37,540 nt of DNA, taken from positions 1 through 37,540 of the forward strand of contig JADHYN010000010.1 of the NCBI GenBank assembly GCA_016782425.1, read 5' to 3'. This stretch comes from Candidatus Omnitrophota bacterium (lineage in GTDB: Bacteria; Omnitrophota; Gorgyraeia; JABMRN01; RBG-13-46-9). The translations under genes were made by a program, and so were the position numbers. This document shows, piece after piece, positions 25,251 to 35,404 of the stretch; the stretch's first letter is position 1, and each line of letters opens with the position of its first letter. Below the pieces are notes generated by a model. It did no database searches and had not been told where the DNA came from. It worked only from the letters and a program-made list of their open reading frames with translations.

Positions 25251-27473
25251 TTACCTTGCGCGCTTGGAAGGCCAATCGATCAATATGGGACTTGCGATAA
25301 AAATAGACGAATACGTACCGGATATAATGCCTACAAGCATGACAAAAGCAAAATCATTGATAACTTCCCCGCCGAAAAAGTATAGCGCTAGAACAACTAT
25401 AAGTGTGGTAAGGGAAGTAAGTAAGGTACGCGAAAAAGTCTGATTTATGCTCGCATTTATGATTTCTTTATACGTGGATTTCCGCATGAGTTTTCTGTCT
25501 TCTCTTATCCTGTCAAAGACAACGATGGTATCATTTATCGAATAGCCCACTATCGTAAGAAGGGCCGCTACAACAGGGATAGAAAGCTCTCTATGCGTGA
25601 GCGCGATGGCACCGAGCGATATTCCAACGTCGTGCAAAAGCGCAACGATGGCCGCGATGGCAAATCTGAATTCAAATCTGAAGGATACGTAAAGGCATAT
25701 ACCTATCATTGCAAAAATGACGGTCTTAACTGCCTTTCCCCTTAAGTCTTTTCCTATGGAGGGCCCTACTCTTTCTATTCTCATCACTTCGAATCTATTA
25801 TCTTTAAACGTACTCTTGAATTTTCCCATTATCTGTCCGGAATTGTCTTCCTGGGTTCTTATTAAAATTTCTCTTTTGTCCGAAAATTGCTGAATGGGAA
25901 CGTCCCCTGCGCCAATCGGCCTCAGGGTTTCCCTTATGTCATTAAGGGGGATGAATCTTTCAAATCTATATTGCTGGAGAACGCCACCCGTAAAATCTAT
26001 GCCGTAATTGGCTTCTCTTCTTTTAATAAAAGTGAACATGCCGATAACAATTAAAACTACCGAAACAACATACGCTACCTTTCTTGCTCCTATGAAGTTG
26101 ATTTTTGGGTTCCGTACGAACTGCAGCATCACGAGTTTATTTATTTTATGCGTACCCGTCGCAAGAAAATCCAAAATAAGCCTTGTTACAACCAGAGCCG
26201 TAAACATGCTTGATATGATACCTATGCTGAGGACCGTGGCAAAACCACGCACGGGACCTGTGCCGAACTGGAAAAGTATGAGTGCTGTTATAAGGGTCGT
26301 AATATTAGCATCCAGAATCGTAATGTATGCGCGCTGGAAACCGCTTTGTATGGCGGCACGCATCGATTTCCCGAGCTTGAATTCCTCCCTTATCCTCTCG
26401 AATATAAGAACATTCGCGTCAACCGACATGCCTATTGTGAGAACGAGACCGGCTATGCCTGGCAGGGTAAGCGTAGCATGAAAATATGCTAAAGCGCCCG
26501 TAATCAGAACCATGTTAAGAATAAGCGCGAAATCCGCTATTAGACCCGATATTAAGTAATACACAGCCATGAAAAGAAGGACTATGAGACCGCCTGTTAT
26601 GATCGCCTTTATACCTTTTTCAATCGAGTCTTTTCCCAGTGTCGGCCCGACCGTTCTTTCTTCTATGACTTTTACCGGAGCAGGCAAAGCACCGGCTCGT
26701 AAGACTATCGCGAGGTCATTGGCTTCCTGAACGGAGAAATTACCCGTTATCTGGGCGTTGCCCGAGGGGATTTTCTCCCTTATTACCGGAGCGCTGTATA
26801 CGGTGCCATCCAGTACGATCGCAAGACGCTTTCCGACGTTTGCTCCCGTAAGTTCTGAAAAGGTCGCGCCACCGACGTTATTTAACCGGATCGAAACATA
26901 CGGCTGGTTAAAGGTGGTCTGGCTGAAGTCCGTAGTCGCGTCAACGAGGGTATCGCCTTTTAAGGATGCCTTTTTTTCGACAAGAAGTTCTTCGGTTTTA
27001 CCGTCTCTTAGTTTTAAACTTTTGAGTTCGTAACCAGGTACTATTTCGCCGGTAATCGCTTTCTTCAAGAACTCGGGATCATCGGAGACAAGCCTGAATT
27101 CCAGGTGCGCGGTGCTTTTTAGAAGTTTTATTGCCCTTTCCCTGTCGGTTACGCCCGGAAGCTGAATGACGATTCTATCACTACCCTGCCTCTGAATAGA
27201 TGGTTCCAATACGCCAAACTGGTCAATCCTGTTTCTTATTATTTCAAGGGCTCTGTCCGGGGCATCCTTGGCCTCCTGGGGGGTCAAATCGGATGTATCT
27301 ACTACAAGAACAAGATGCATCCCGCCCTGTAAATCCAATCCGAGATTGACTTTTCCTTTTTCGACTATATTGCCTTCTGAATCGCGTATATCAAGAGGCG
27401 GATATCCCATCCATAACGCAAAACCAATAATCAATACGACTAAAATAGCCTTCCACTTAAGGTTTCTGCCCAT
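25251..27473 (-). CDS. secDF: Fused protein translocase subunits SecD-SecF
   Basis: 740 aa; VNLGLDLQGGMHLVLVVD (SecD) and NYGIDFTGGVLQQYRF...YSINDTIVVFDRIRED (SecF) in one ORF. Confidence 0.96.
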   Translation of the reverse strand: MGRNLKWKAILVVLIIGFALWMGYPPLDIRDSEGNIVEKGKVNLGLDLQGGMHLVLVVDTSDLTPQEAKDAPDRALEIIRNRIDQFGVLEPSIQRQGSDRIVIQLPGVTDRERAIKLLKSTAHLEFRLVSDDPEFLKKAITGEIVPGYELKSLKLRDGKTEELLVEKKASLKGDTLVDATTDFSQTTFNQPYVSIRLNNVGGATFSELTGANVGKRLAIVLDGTVYSAPVIREKIPSGNAQITGNFSVQEANDLAIVLRAGALPAPVKVIEERTVGPTLGKDSIEKGIKAIITGGLIVLLFMAVYYLISGLIADFALILNMVLITGALAYFHATLTLPGIAGLVLTIGMSVDANVLIFERIREEFKLGKSMRAAIQSGFQRAYITILDANITTLITALILFQFGTGPVRGFATVLSIGIISSMFTALVVTRLILDFLATGTHKINKLVMLQFVRNPKINFIGARKVAYVVSVVLIVIGMFTFIKRREANYGIDFTGGVLQQYRFERFIPLNDIRETLRPIGAGDVPIQQFSDKREILIRTQEDNSGQIMGKFKSTFKDNRFEVMRIERVGPSIGKDLRGKAVKTVIFAMIGICLYVSFRFEFRFAIAAIVALLHDVGISLGAIALTHRELSIPVVAALLTIVGYSINDTIVVFDRIREDRKLMRKSTYKEIINASINQTFSRTLLTSLTTLIVVLALYFFGGEVINDFAFVMLVGIISGTYSSIFIASPILIDWPSKRAR

Positions 27474-27498
27474 ACAACCTCCGTTTTATGGATTAAAG

Positions 27499-27819
27499 TT
27501 ATCCCTGGCGGGATTTTTTCAGCGTGCCGATGGCGTTTTTCTGAACCTCTATTTTTACGTTATCATCTATTTTTAAAACTACCGAGTTATCCTTTACGTT
27601 CGTGATCGTTCCGTGTATTCCTCCTGTTGTTACGACCTCGTCGTTTTTGTTAAGCTGCGAAACCATTTTTTTATGATCGTCCTGGGCTTTTTTCTGAGGC
27701 CGGATAAGAAGAAAATAGAAGATCGCAAATATCGCGACCATCATTATTAGGGGAGAACCCAGAATACTCGTTTGCCCTTGCGGTGCGGCGCCTGAAACTT
27801 GTGCATATGCGTTTAACAT
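27499..27819 (-). CDS. yajC: Preprotein translocase subunit YajC
   Basis: IFYFLLIRPQKKAQDDHKKMVSQLNKNDEVVTTGGIHGTI. Confidence 0.95.
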   Translation of the reverse strand: MLNAYAQVSGAAPQGQTSILGSPLIMMVAIFAIFYFLLIRPQKKAQDDHKKMVSQLNKNDEVVTTGGIHGTITNVKDNSVVLKIDDNVKIEVQKNAIGTLKKSRQG

Positions 27820-27839
27820 TTTTTACCTCCAATGAGCAC

Positions 27840-27874
27840 ATAACTTATGGAGCGTTCCATGCGACATAAGTTAT
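27840..27874. repeat. Inverted repeat in yajC-tgt intergenic region
   Basis: ATAACTTATG (27840-27849) / CATAAGTTAT (27865-27874), perfect 10-bp arms. Confidence 0.75.
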
Positions 27875-27886
27875 AAGTGCGAATTT

Positions 27887-27933
27887 CCGCCTTCGCTGAA
27901 TTGCCTGCAGGCTTTTGCGTTCAGCTACGGCGG
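27887..27933. repeat. Imperfect palindromic element in yajC-tgt intergenic region
   Basis: CCGCCTTCGCTGAA (27887-27900) / TTCAGCTACGGCGG (27920-27933), two mismatches. Confidence 0.7.
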
Positions 27934-28007
27934 ATCCGCCAAAGTTAAACACGATAAGTATTTAACGTAGACGGAGATCCTGAGACACAGAATGTGCCGA
28001 AGGACCT

Positions 28008-29207
<1,200 letters not shown>

Positions 29208-29210
<3 letters not shown>

Positions 29211-30257
29211 TAATACTAGCATTGCGTCGCCGTAGCTGAAAAATCTGAATTTCTTTTTAATCGCGTATTCGTAAGCCTTGAAGAGTAGCCCTTTCGCGGC
29301 AAATGCACTTGTTAAAAGAAGAAGCGTGGACTTCGGCAGATGAAAATTGGTAATCAGCGCATTTACCACCCTGAATTTATATCCCGGGTAAATAAAAAGC
29401 CGCGTAAAACCGTCGAAGCCCTTGAATTCCATGCCGCCATAATTATAAGCTTGGGGAATAAAATTTACAAATTCGTCCGCACATGTCTCTAACGCCCTTA
29501 AAGAGGTTGTCCCGCAGGCGAAGATTCTCGCGGTTTTATTTCGAGCTTCGTTTATAATTATAACATCTTCTTTCAAAATGTGATAGAATTCCGAGTGCAT
29601 TTTATGCTTTTCGACCGTTTCTTCCTTAACCGGGGCAAAGGTGCCATAACTTACGTGGAGGGTTATGTATGCTATTTGAACGCCTTTTTTTCTTAATTTT
29701 TCGATTATTCCTTCGGTAAAATGAAGCCCGGCGGTCGGAGAGGCCGTTGCGCCTTCGCAAGCGGCATAAATCGTCTGATACCTCTTCTGGTCTTCCGGCT
29801 CATCCGGTCTTGAAATATAGGGGGGTAGCGGAATATGCCCGCACCTTTTTAAAATTTCGTCGATCGGTTTACCGAACTCGACAAGCCTTCCTATATCCGT
29901 TCTTCCCCCCACCCTTGCTTCGTCGCCAGAATCGAGAAGAACACTTTCGCCTTCTTTTATCCGGCCGGAAGGACGCACGAGCGCCTCTATGGGGCTTTTT
30001 GTCTTGTCTACTATAAAAATTTCCACCTTGCCGCCTGTTTTCCTCTTTCCGAAGAGACGTGCCGGAATAACTTTGGTGTTATTTAAAATAAGGAGATCAC
30101 CTTTTTTGAAATAACCGACGATATCCGCGAAGGCTTTCTCCTCGAAAGAATTTTCGTCTCTTTTTACAACGAGGAGCCGGTCGTCTCCGCGAGTCTCACT
30201 CGGATACTGCGCGATCAGCTCTTTTGGCAGATTATAATTAAAATCGGATAACTTCAT
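29208..30257 (-). CDS. queA: S-adenosylmethionine:tRNA ribosyltransferase-isomerase
   Basis: MKLSDFNYNLPKELIAQYPSETRGDDRLLV; ILNNTKVIPARLFGKR; EGATASPTAGLHFTEGII; GTTSLRALET. Confidence 0.96.
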
Positions 30258-31431
30258 TGTAATTCTTAATTTTAGCCCCGGGATAGTAGAAATCGAGAAT
30301 CTGCCTATAATTAAAGCGCCGCTTTGCCATGCCGAAAGCACCCCACTGGCACATGCCCACGCCGTGGCCCCAACCCTTGCCTCTGAATATCACGCCCTTC
30401 GGAGTAATCCTTATGCGAAAGTTGGCACTTTTTATCATGTTTGGCCCGAGGGCAAGGCGAAACTTGTATCCTTTTATTTTCTTTACGCCTTTCGAATCCC
30501 GTATTTTTACTTCTTCGAGGCGACCTGATCTGTCGCGCTTGCCTTCGGCAATGAAATTAATGCCTTTTGCGCTAATCCCATATTTATTGAGTCGGTCTTC
30601 CATCTGTTTGTAAGAAAACATGGATTTCCAGTTCATTCCGCGCGCACCCCTGCAGTAAGGACAAGACCTTCCTCTTAAAGGCAAGAGGTCTATCTCGAAA
30701 ACGCCTTTCGCGTTTTCGGTATGCCCTGCACAAATCGAATGGTAGTAAGCCGGCAAGACTTTGCCGTTATACGCTAAAATCTTGCTTCTTGTGGCCCGAA
30801 CGGCTTTTGTCGTCCGGCGCCGCTCGCTTGATTTCCCGCCGTAAACCTGGGAATAAATATCGCTTGTAACATCATAATCCCTATCGCGCATGTTTTCTAT
30901 TCTGTAGAGTGCAAATGTCCTTGCCGCTATGGCCTGCGCTTTTAACGCGTCCATGGGCCAATAATGCGGGGTTTCATGGTATAAAACACCGTAGAGATAT
31001 TTTTCTATGTCCAGGTGGTTTACAACCATGAGTTTAAGTTTCTCGGTTCTTATGATATCAACGATTCCCCTGAAGCGGTTTTTACCTATGAAAATGGTCG
31101 CATCTTTCTTCGGGATGATTCTTATACAGTAGACTTTAAATTCTTTATCGCCTAATTTGATTCCGCTATTTGTCGGAATAATAACTTCTTTTTTCAGATA
31201 CCTTCCTCTGGCAAGCGTAAGATCTGAATTAACGGCTTGGATAGTATAGTGACCCTTTACGCCCAGTACAAGTTTGTCCTTATCTTTGGCTACCGAGACC
31301 CTCACGTTTATTAAACGGGGTTTAGAATAAGACGCCTCCGAAGGACCTGTAAGAGACGAAACGAGAAAGATGGCGCATAGTGTATTGCGTATTGCGGTTA
31401 GGTGTTTTTGATAAATATTCGTGGGGATCAT
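30238..31431 (-). CDS. SpoIID/LytB domain protein
   Basis: LDIEKYLYGVLYHETPHYWPMDALKAQAIAARTFAL; YYHSICAGHTENAKGVF; GWGHGVGMCQWGAFGMAKRRFNYRQILDFYYPGAKI. Confidence 0.93.
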   Translation of the reverse strand: MIPTNIYQKHLTAIRNTLCAIFLVSSLTGPSEASYSKPRLINVRVSVAKDKDKLVLGVKGHYTIQAVNSDLTLARGRYLKKEVIIPTNSGIKLGDKEFKVYCIRIIPKKDATIFIGKNRFRGIVDIIRTEKLKLMVVNHLDIEKYLYGVLYHETPHYWPMDALKAQAIAARTFALYRIENMRDRDYDVTSDIYSQVYGGKSSERRRTTKAVRATRSKILAYNGKVLPAYYHSICAGHTENAKGVFEIDLLPLRGRSCPYCRGARGMNWKSMFSYKQMEDRLNKYGISAKGINFIAEGKRDRSGRLEEVKIRDSKGVKKIKGYKFRLALGPNMIKSANFRIRITPKGVIFRGKGWGHGVGMCQWGAFGMAKRRFNYRQILDFYYPGAKIKNYNEVIRF

Positions 31432-31679
31432 TACCTTTTAAAAAAAAGAAAAAATATCGCCGATAAGATAATGCTTATCAAAATGCAGGTCGTTACGGGG
31501 AAGTAGAAACTGAAATTTTTCTTTTGAATAATAATATCTCCGGGGAGCCGGCCGAGCCAGGGTATTTTCCCACCGAGCCCCGTTAGATGTTTACTATCTA
31601 ACGGGGCGAGGGTAAAAAATACACCGGCTACGACTAATAACACGCCCATGATAATTAAAGTCCTGCCTAGGTAATTCAT
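31431..31679 (-). CDS. DUF2905 family membrane protein with an in-frame hairpin insertion
   Basis: MNYLGRTLIIMGVLLVVAGVFFTL...GGKIPWLGRLPGDIIIQKKNFSFYFPVTTCILISIIL; start trimmed from 31739, giving a 4-nt overlap with queH. Confidence 0.85.
   Translation of the reverse strand: MNYLGRTLIIMGVLLVVAGVFFTLAPLDSKHLTGLGGKIPWLGRLPGDIIIQKKNFSFYFPVTTCILISIILSAIFFLFFKR
31571..31612. repeat. Palindromic element (CCCGAG/CGAGGG-flanked family) inside the DUF2905 CDS
   Basis: CGAG-CCCCGTTAGAT-GTTTACT-ATCTAACGGGG-CGAGGG; 11-bp perfect stem. Confidence 0.85.
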
Positions 31680-32215
31680 CGTGCCTTCGCCTCTTCCCTT
31701 TCTACGATCGAAAAGACGCAGCCGCAATAGTTCTGGCAATATATACCCTTTTCTTTGGCCTCTTTATGCGCGGCCTTAAAGCCGGCCCTCAAATCTTTAT
31801 AATAAAAGTTCTGATTTGTTTTTTCCGAAAGGTCTTCGCAAATACCTTTTATAATTTCGTGATCCTGATACGGACTTCCAAGAAGCGTCGTTGTAAACAT
31901 ATCGAAACCGTTTTGATCTGCGAAAGAAGCAGTTTTCTCAAGCCGCATGCCCCAGCAGGCCGCGCACCTTGCCGGCGCAATCTTACCTTCTCTAACATTA
32001 TCAAAGAAAGTACGAACATCATAATCACCGGATACAAGCTCCAGCCCTTCGGATTTAAAATAAGTCTCGGTTTCTCTTTTTCGTTTAAAATATTCGGAAG
32101 GGGGGTGAATATTGGGGTTATAGAAAAACCCTGTTACGCTGAGATTTTCCTTTTTCGCCTCCCGGACAGGATATATGGCGCAGGGGGCGCAACAGGCATG
32201 TAATAACAATTTCAA
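31676..32215 (-). CDS. queH: Epoxyqueuosine reductase QueH
   Basis: LLHACCAPCAIYPVREAKKENLSVTGFFYNPNIHPPSEYFKR; RCAACWGMRLEKTA; TTTLLGSPYQDHEII; YCQNYCGCVFS. Confidence 0.93.
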   Translation of the reverse strand: MKLLLHACCAPCAIYPVREAKKENLSVTGFFYNPNIHPPSEYFKRKRETETYFKSEGLELVSGDYDVRTFFDNVREGKIAPARCAACWGMRLEKTASFADQNGFDMFTTTLLGSPYQDHEIIKGICEDLSEKTNQNFYYKDLRAGFKAAHKEAKEKGIYCQNYCGCVFSIVEREEAKAR

Positions 32216-33255
32216 AACAGTTCCTTTTGCGGCTCTGTCTTCTTGAGCGCCAGATGCGTGTATGCAAGCTCCGTCAATTGCCTTCCCCTTGGGGTTCTCT
32301 TGATAAGTCCCTTTTTGAGAAGGAACGGCTCGACAATATCTACAATTGTGTCGGGTTCTTCGTTCATGGTGGCGGCAAGAGCCTCGATACCTACCGGGCC
32401 GCCGCTATAAGAAGAATGCATCACATGTATTACTTTTCTGTCTATAAAATCGAGTCCCAGCTCGTCCACGCCGTGATTTTTGAGGGCCCTGACGGATATG
32501 TCCTTTGTTATGGTGCCGTCACCTTTTACCTCTGACCAGTCACGGACGCGCCGGAGTAGCCTGTTTACAACGCGTGGTGTACCGCGGGATCTACGGGCGA
32601 TCTCCTCGGCGCTTTCTTTATCCATGGAAATACCCAAAATCTTGGCCGATCTTCTTACAATTTTTACAAGATCCCCCGTATCATAAAAATCGACATAGTA
32701 AAACATGCCGAATCTCCCCCGAAGCGGCGCCGTAAGAAGTCCTGCGCGCGTCGTGGCGCCGACCAGCGTAAACCGTTTCAAATTGAATTTTATTGTTTTC
32801 GCGTAGGGGCCTTTATCTATCACGAAATCAATCTGAAAATTCTCCATTGCGGGATACATGAATTCCTCAACGACCTTCGTAAGCCGGTGAATCTCGTCTA
32901 TGAATAAAATATCTCCTTCGGAAAGATTAGTGAGGATTCCTATCAGGTCGCCTGCGCGTTCTATCGCAGGGCCGCTGGTGGCGGTTATGGAAACGCCCAT
33001 CTCGTTGGCTATAACATGGGCAAGGCTTGTTTTACCCAGTCCCGGCGGGCCGGAGAGAAGAATATGTTCCAGCGGTTCTTTTCTTTTCTTTGCGGCTTCG
33101 AGAGATATCTTCAGATTTTCAACGGTCCCCTTCTGGCCGATGAATTCCTTTATCTTTGTCGGCCTCAAAGACATATTAAGTATTATGTCTTCTTCAGTCT
33201 CTTTGTCCTGAACGATTTTCTCTCGTTTGTCTTTGTTCTTATCTTTTTTTCTCAT
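32212..33255 (-). CDS. ruvB: Holliday junction helicase RuvB
   Basis: SLRPTKIKEFIGQKGTVENLKISLEAAKKRKEPLEHILLSGPPGLGKTSLAHVIANEMG; LFIDEIHRL; VGATTRAGLLTAPLRGRFG. Confidence 0.98.
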   Translation of the reverse strand: MRKKDKNKDKREKIVQDKETEEDIILNMSLRPTKIKEFIGQKGTVENLKISLEAAKKRKEPLEHILLSGPPGLGKTSLAHVIANEMGVSITATSGPAIERAGDLIGILTNLSEGDILFIDEIHRLTKVVEEFMYPAMENFQIDFVIDKGPYAKTIKFNLKRFTLVGATTRAGLLTAPLRGRFGMFYYVDFYDTGDLVKIVRRSAKILGISMDKESAEEIARRSRGTPRVVNRLLRRVRDWSEVKGDGTITKDISVRALKNHGVDELGLDFIDRKVIHVMHSSYSGGPVGIEALAATMNEEPDTIVDIVEPFLLKKGLIKRTPRGRQLTELAYTHLALKKTEPQKELF

Positions 33256-33877
33256 TTTGTCTTGCCTTGTAGACTTCGTTTAAAAGTTCTTCACTTGAAT
33301 TTATCTCGTGGTTTCTCTTGAGGGCTTTCTCGATCATGTCCATGGCTTCTTTTCTTCTGTATTGGAGCTGTAAGAGCACTGACAGGGCCTCTTCCCTTAT
33401 ATCCTGGCTGAGGTTGGGAATCGCTCCTTCGGGCCGGTCCTGGATCAGCCCGAATTTGCCAACCTTACCCTGAAGCTTTGCTATGATCTCTTTTGCCCTC
33501 TGCTCGCCGATTCCGGGAAGGGTCTTGAGAAGTCTGAGATCCGCCCTGTCGATTGCTTCGGCTATTTCCGAAATCGGTAGCGCAAGCGCTCTGCAAGCCG
33601 CCTTCGGCCCGACACCGGAGACGGTTATAAATTTCTCAAAAAATTCCTTTTCTATTTCGTTTAAAAAGCCTATGAGAACGGGTATGCTCTTGGACGGATC
33701 CGTCTGATAATAGTGATAGGTAATTAAAGCTATATCGTTGTCTTTACTTTTTTCCTTTTCAAGGTTTCTTAAGATGGCATCCGGCATGAGGACTTCGTAA
33801 GATAAGCCGCCGGTGACTTCTATCAGAATCTTCCCTGAATTTTTCGATTTGACTTTGCCCTGTATTCTCGATATCAT
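33239..33877 (-). CDS. ruvA: Holliday junction DNA helicase RuvA
   Basis: MISRIQGKVKSKNSGKILIEVTGGLSYEVLMP; FITVSGVGPKAACRAL; LKTLPGIGEQRAKEIIAKL; followed by ruvB. Confidence 0.96.
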   Translation of the reverse strand: MISRIQGKVKSKNSGKILIEVTGGLSYEVLMPDAILRNLEKEKSKDNDIALITYHYYQTDPSKSIPVLIGFLNEIEKEFFEKFITVSGVGPKAACRALALPISEIAEAIDRADLRLLKTLPGIGEQRAKEIIAKLQGKVGKFGLIQDRPEGAIPNLSQDIREEALSVLLQLQYRRKEAMDMIEKALKRNHEINSSEELLNEVYKARQNEKKR

Positions 33878-33879
33878 CT

Positions 33880-34368
33880 TTACCTTAACTCAACGTTTAC
33901 GTAAGTTAAAGCGCACGCGAGGGCGTCGGATACGTCCATGGGTTCGGGCTTTATCCTGAAATTCAAAAGCTCCTGGACCATGCCCTGTATCTGAGACTTC
34001 GAAGCGTGCCCTTTTCCCGTAACCGCTTTTTTTATTCTTGTCGACGGATAATTGACTAATTTTATTTTGGATACCCCGGCCACCAGACATACAACGCCTC
34101 TTGCGTGTCCCATGAGAATCGACGTCACGGGATGCTTGTAGTGCGAATAAAGTTTCTCCAGAACCAGAACTTCCGGCCTGTATTCTTTGACGAGATCCAA
34201 GAGGTTTTTAAAGATCTTCTCAAGCCTTGCGCTTATGCGATCCTGGGGCGTTGTCCTTATGACGCCTGCCTCTTTTAACTTTACTCTCCTTCCCTTGCCG
34301 ACCTCTATTACACCGTAGCCGGTCACGGCGAGTCCCGGATCAACACCGAGTATAATCATTACGCTCAC
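33880..34368 (-). CDS. ruvC: Holliday junction resolvase RuvC
   Basis: MIILGVDPGLAVTGYGVIE; LEKLYSHYKHPVTSILMGHARGV; KKAVTGKGHASKSQIQGMV; DVSDALACAL. Confidence 0.96.
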   Translation of the reverse strand: MSVMIILGVDPGLAVTGYGVIEVGKGRRVKLKEAGVIRTTPQDRISARLEKIFKNLLDLVKEYRPEVLVLEKLYSHYKHPVTSILMGHARGVVCLVAGVSKIKLVNYPSTRIKKAVTGKGHASKSQIQGMVQELLNFRIKPEPMDVSDALACALTYVNVELR

Positions 34369-34370
34369 GC

Positions 34371-34466
34371 TACGAAAGACGACGGACGAAGGATGAGGGA
34401 CGAAAAAACAAAATATCTTCCATCCTCAGCTTTTCGTCCATCGTCTCTCGTCCTTCGTCCATCGTA
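34371..34466. repeat. 96-nt imperfect palindrome between ruvC and yebC
   Basis: 36-nt arms 34371-34406 and 34431-34466, 29/36 inverted identity by hand, ungapped; internally GACGAAGGA-rich. Confidence 0.8.
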
Positions 34467-34476
34467 ACAGTGCTTA

Positions 34477-35235
34477 CTAACCACTGTTACCTTCGAGCTC
34501 TTTTAAGATAGAGTCGGGTATGTCAAAATTGGCGTAGACGTTCTGTACGTCGTCATTTTCTTCCAGTTCATTGACAAGGGAAAGTACTTTTTTGGCGTCT
34601 TCGCCTATCACTTTAATCGTGTTCTTGGGTACGCTTGTAATTTCGGCTACCTCGATTTTTACGTTCTTGTCTTCGAGGGCTTTTTTTACCTTGTCAAAAT
34701 CGCCAGGTTCGGTCGTAACCGCATAGGCGGTCTCTTCCGTTTTTAAGTCTTCGGCGCCAGCTTCCAGGACAATCGACATGAGTTTATCTTCTTCGATGGT
34801 ATCTTTGTTAACAACGATATATCCCTTCTTCTCAAAAATCCAGCTTACGGAACCCTGGCCGGCCATGTTCCCGCCCTTTTTCGAAAAGATATTCCGGATT
34901 TCGCCGGTTGCCCTATTTTTGTTATCGGTAAGAACGTCTATTATTATCGCCACGCCGCCCGGACCATATCCCTCGTATGTAATTTCTTCGTAATGGGTAC
35001 CTTCTAGTTCGCCGGTGCCTTTTTTAAGTGCGCGCTCAATATTATTTTGGGGCATGTTGGCGTCTTTTGCTCTTTGAATCGCCAATCTTAATCGCGGATT
35101 AGAATCTGGACTTCCTCCGCTTTGCCGCGCTGAAACGGTTATTTCTCTTATTAACTTTGTAAAAAGCTTACCTCTTTTAGCATCCTGCGCGCCCTTTTTG
35201 TGTTTTATAGATGCCCATTTTGAATGTCCGCTCAT
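34477..35235 (-). CDS. yebC: YebC/PmpR family transcriptional regulator or translation factor
   Basis: MSGHSKWASIKHKKGAQDAKRGKLFTKLIREITVSARQSGGSPDSNPRLRLAIQRAKDANMPQNNIERALKKGTGE. Confidence 0.97.
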   Translation of the reverse strand: MSGHSKWASIKHKKGAQDAKRGKLFTKLIREITVSARQSGGSPDSNPRLRLAIQRAKDANMPQNNIERALKKGTGELEGTHYEEITYEGYGPGGVAIIIDVLTDNKNRATGEIRNIFSKKGGNMAGQGSVSWIFEKKGYIVVNKDTIEEDKLMSIVLEAGAEDLKTEETAYAVTTEPGDFDKVKKALEDKNVKIEVAEITSVPKNTIKVIGEDAKKVLSLVNELEENDDVQNVYANFDIPDSILKELEGNSG

Positions 35236-35271
35236 GAAATCATCTCCTTGAATTTCTCCCGGATTTTGATT

Positions 35272-35307
35272 TCATCCCGAGTCCTGCCGAAAGCAGGGCG
35301 AGGGATA
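35272..35307. repeat. Palindromic element (TCATCCCGAG...CGAGGGATA family), copy A
   Basis: TCATCCCGAG-TCCTGCCGAAAGCAGGG-CGAGGGATA. Confidence 0.85.
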
Positions 35308-35347
35308 CAATCATCTCCTTTGATTCTTCTTCTCTGAAGAAGAATTT

Positions 35348-35381
35348 CATCCCGAGCCCCGATTTAGCGGGGCGAGGGATA
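35348..35381. repeat. Palindromic element (TCATCCCGAG...CGAGGGATA family), copy B
   Basis: TCATCCCGAG-CCCCGATTTAGCGGGG-CGAGGGATA. Confidence 0.85.
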
Positions 35382-35404
35382 GTTTGTTGTCTCCTTTTTA
35401 TTTA

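Noticed and set aside
25251-27473. SecDF fusion as a novel arrangement
   Set aside because: Fused SecDF proteins are already known in other bacteria (for example Bacillus subtilis).
34465-34488. TAACAGTG…CACTGTTA hairpin at the yebC stop codon considered as a terminator
   Set aside because: No T tract follows on the minus strand, and the stem is short and AT-rich.
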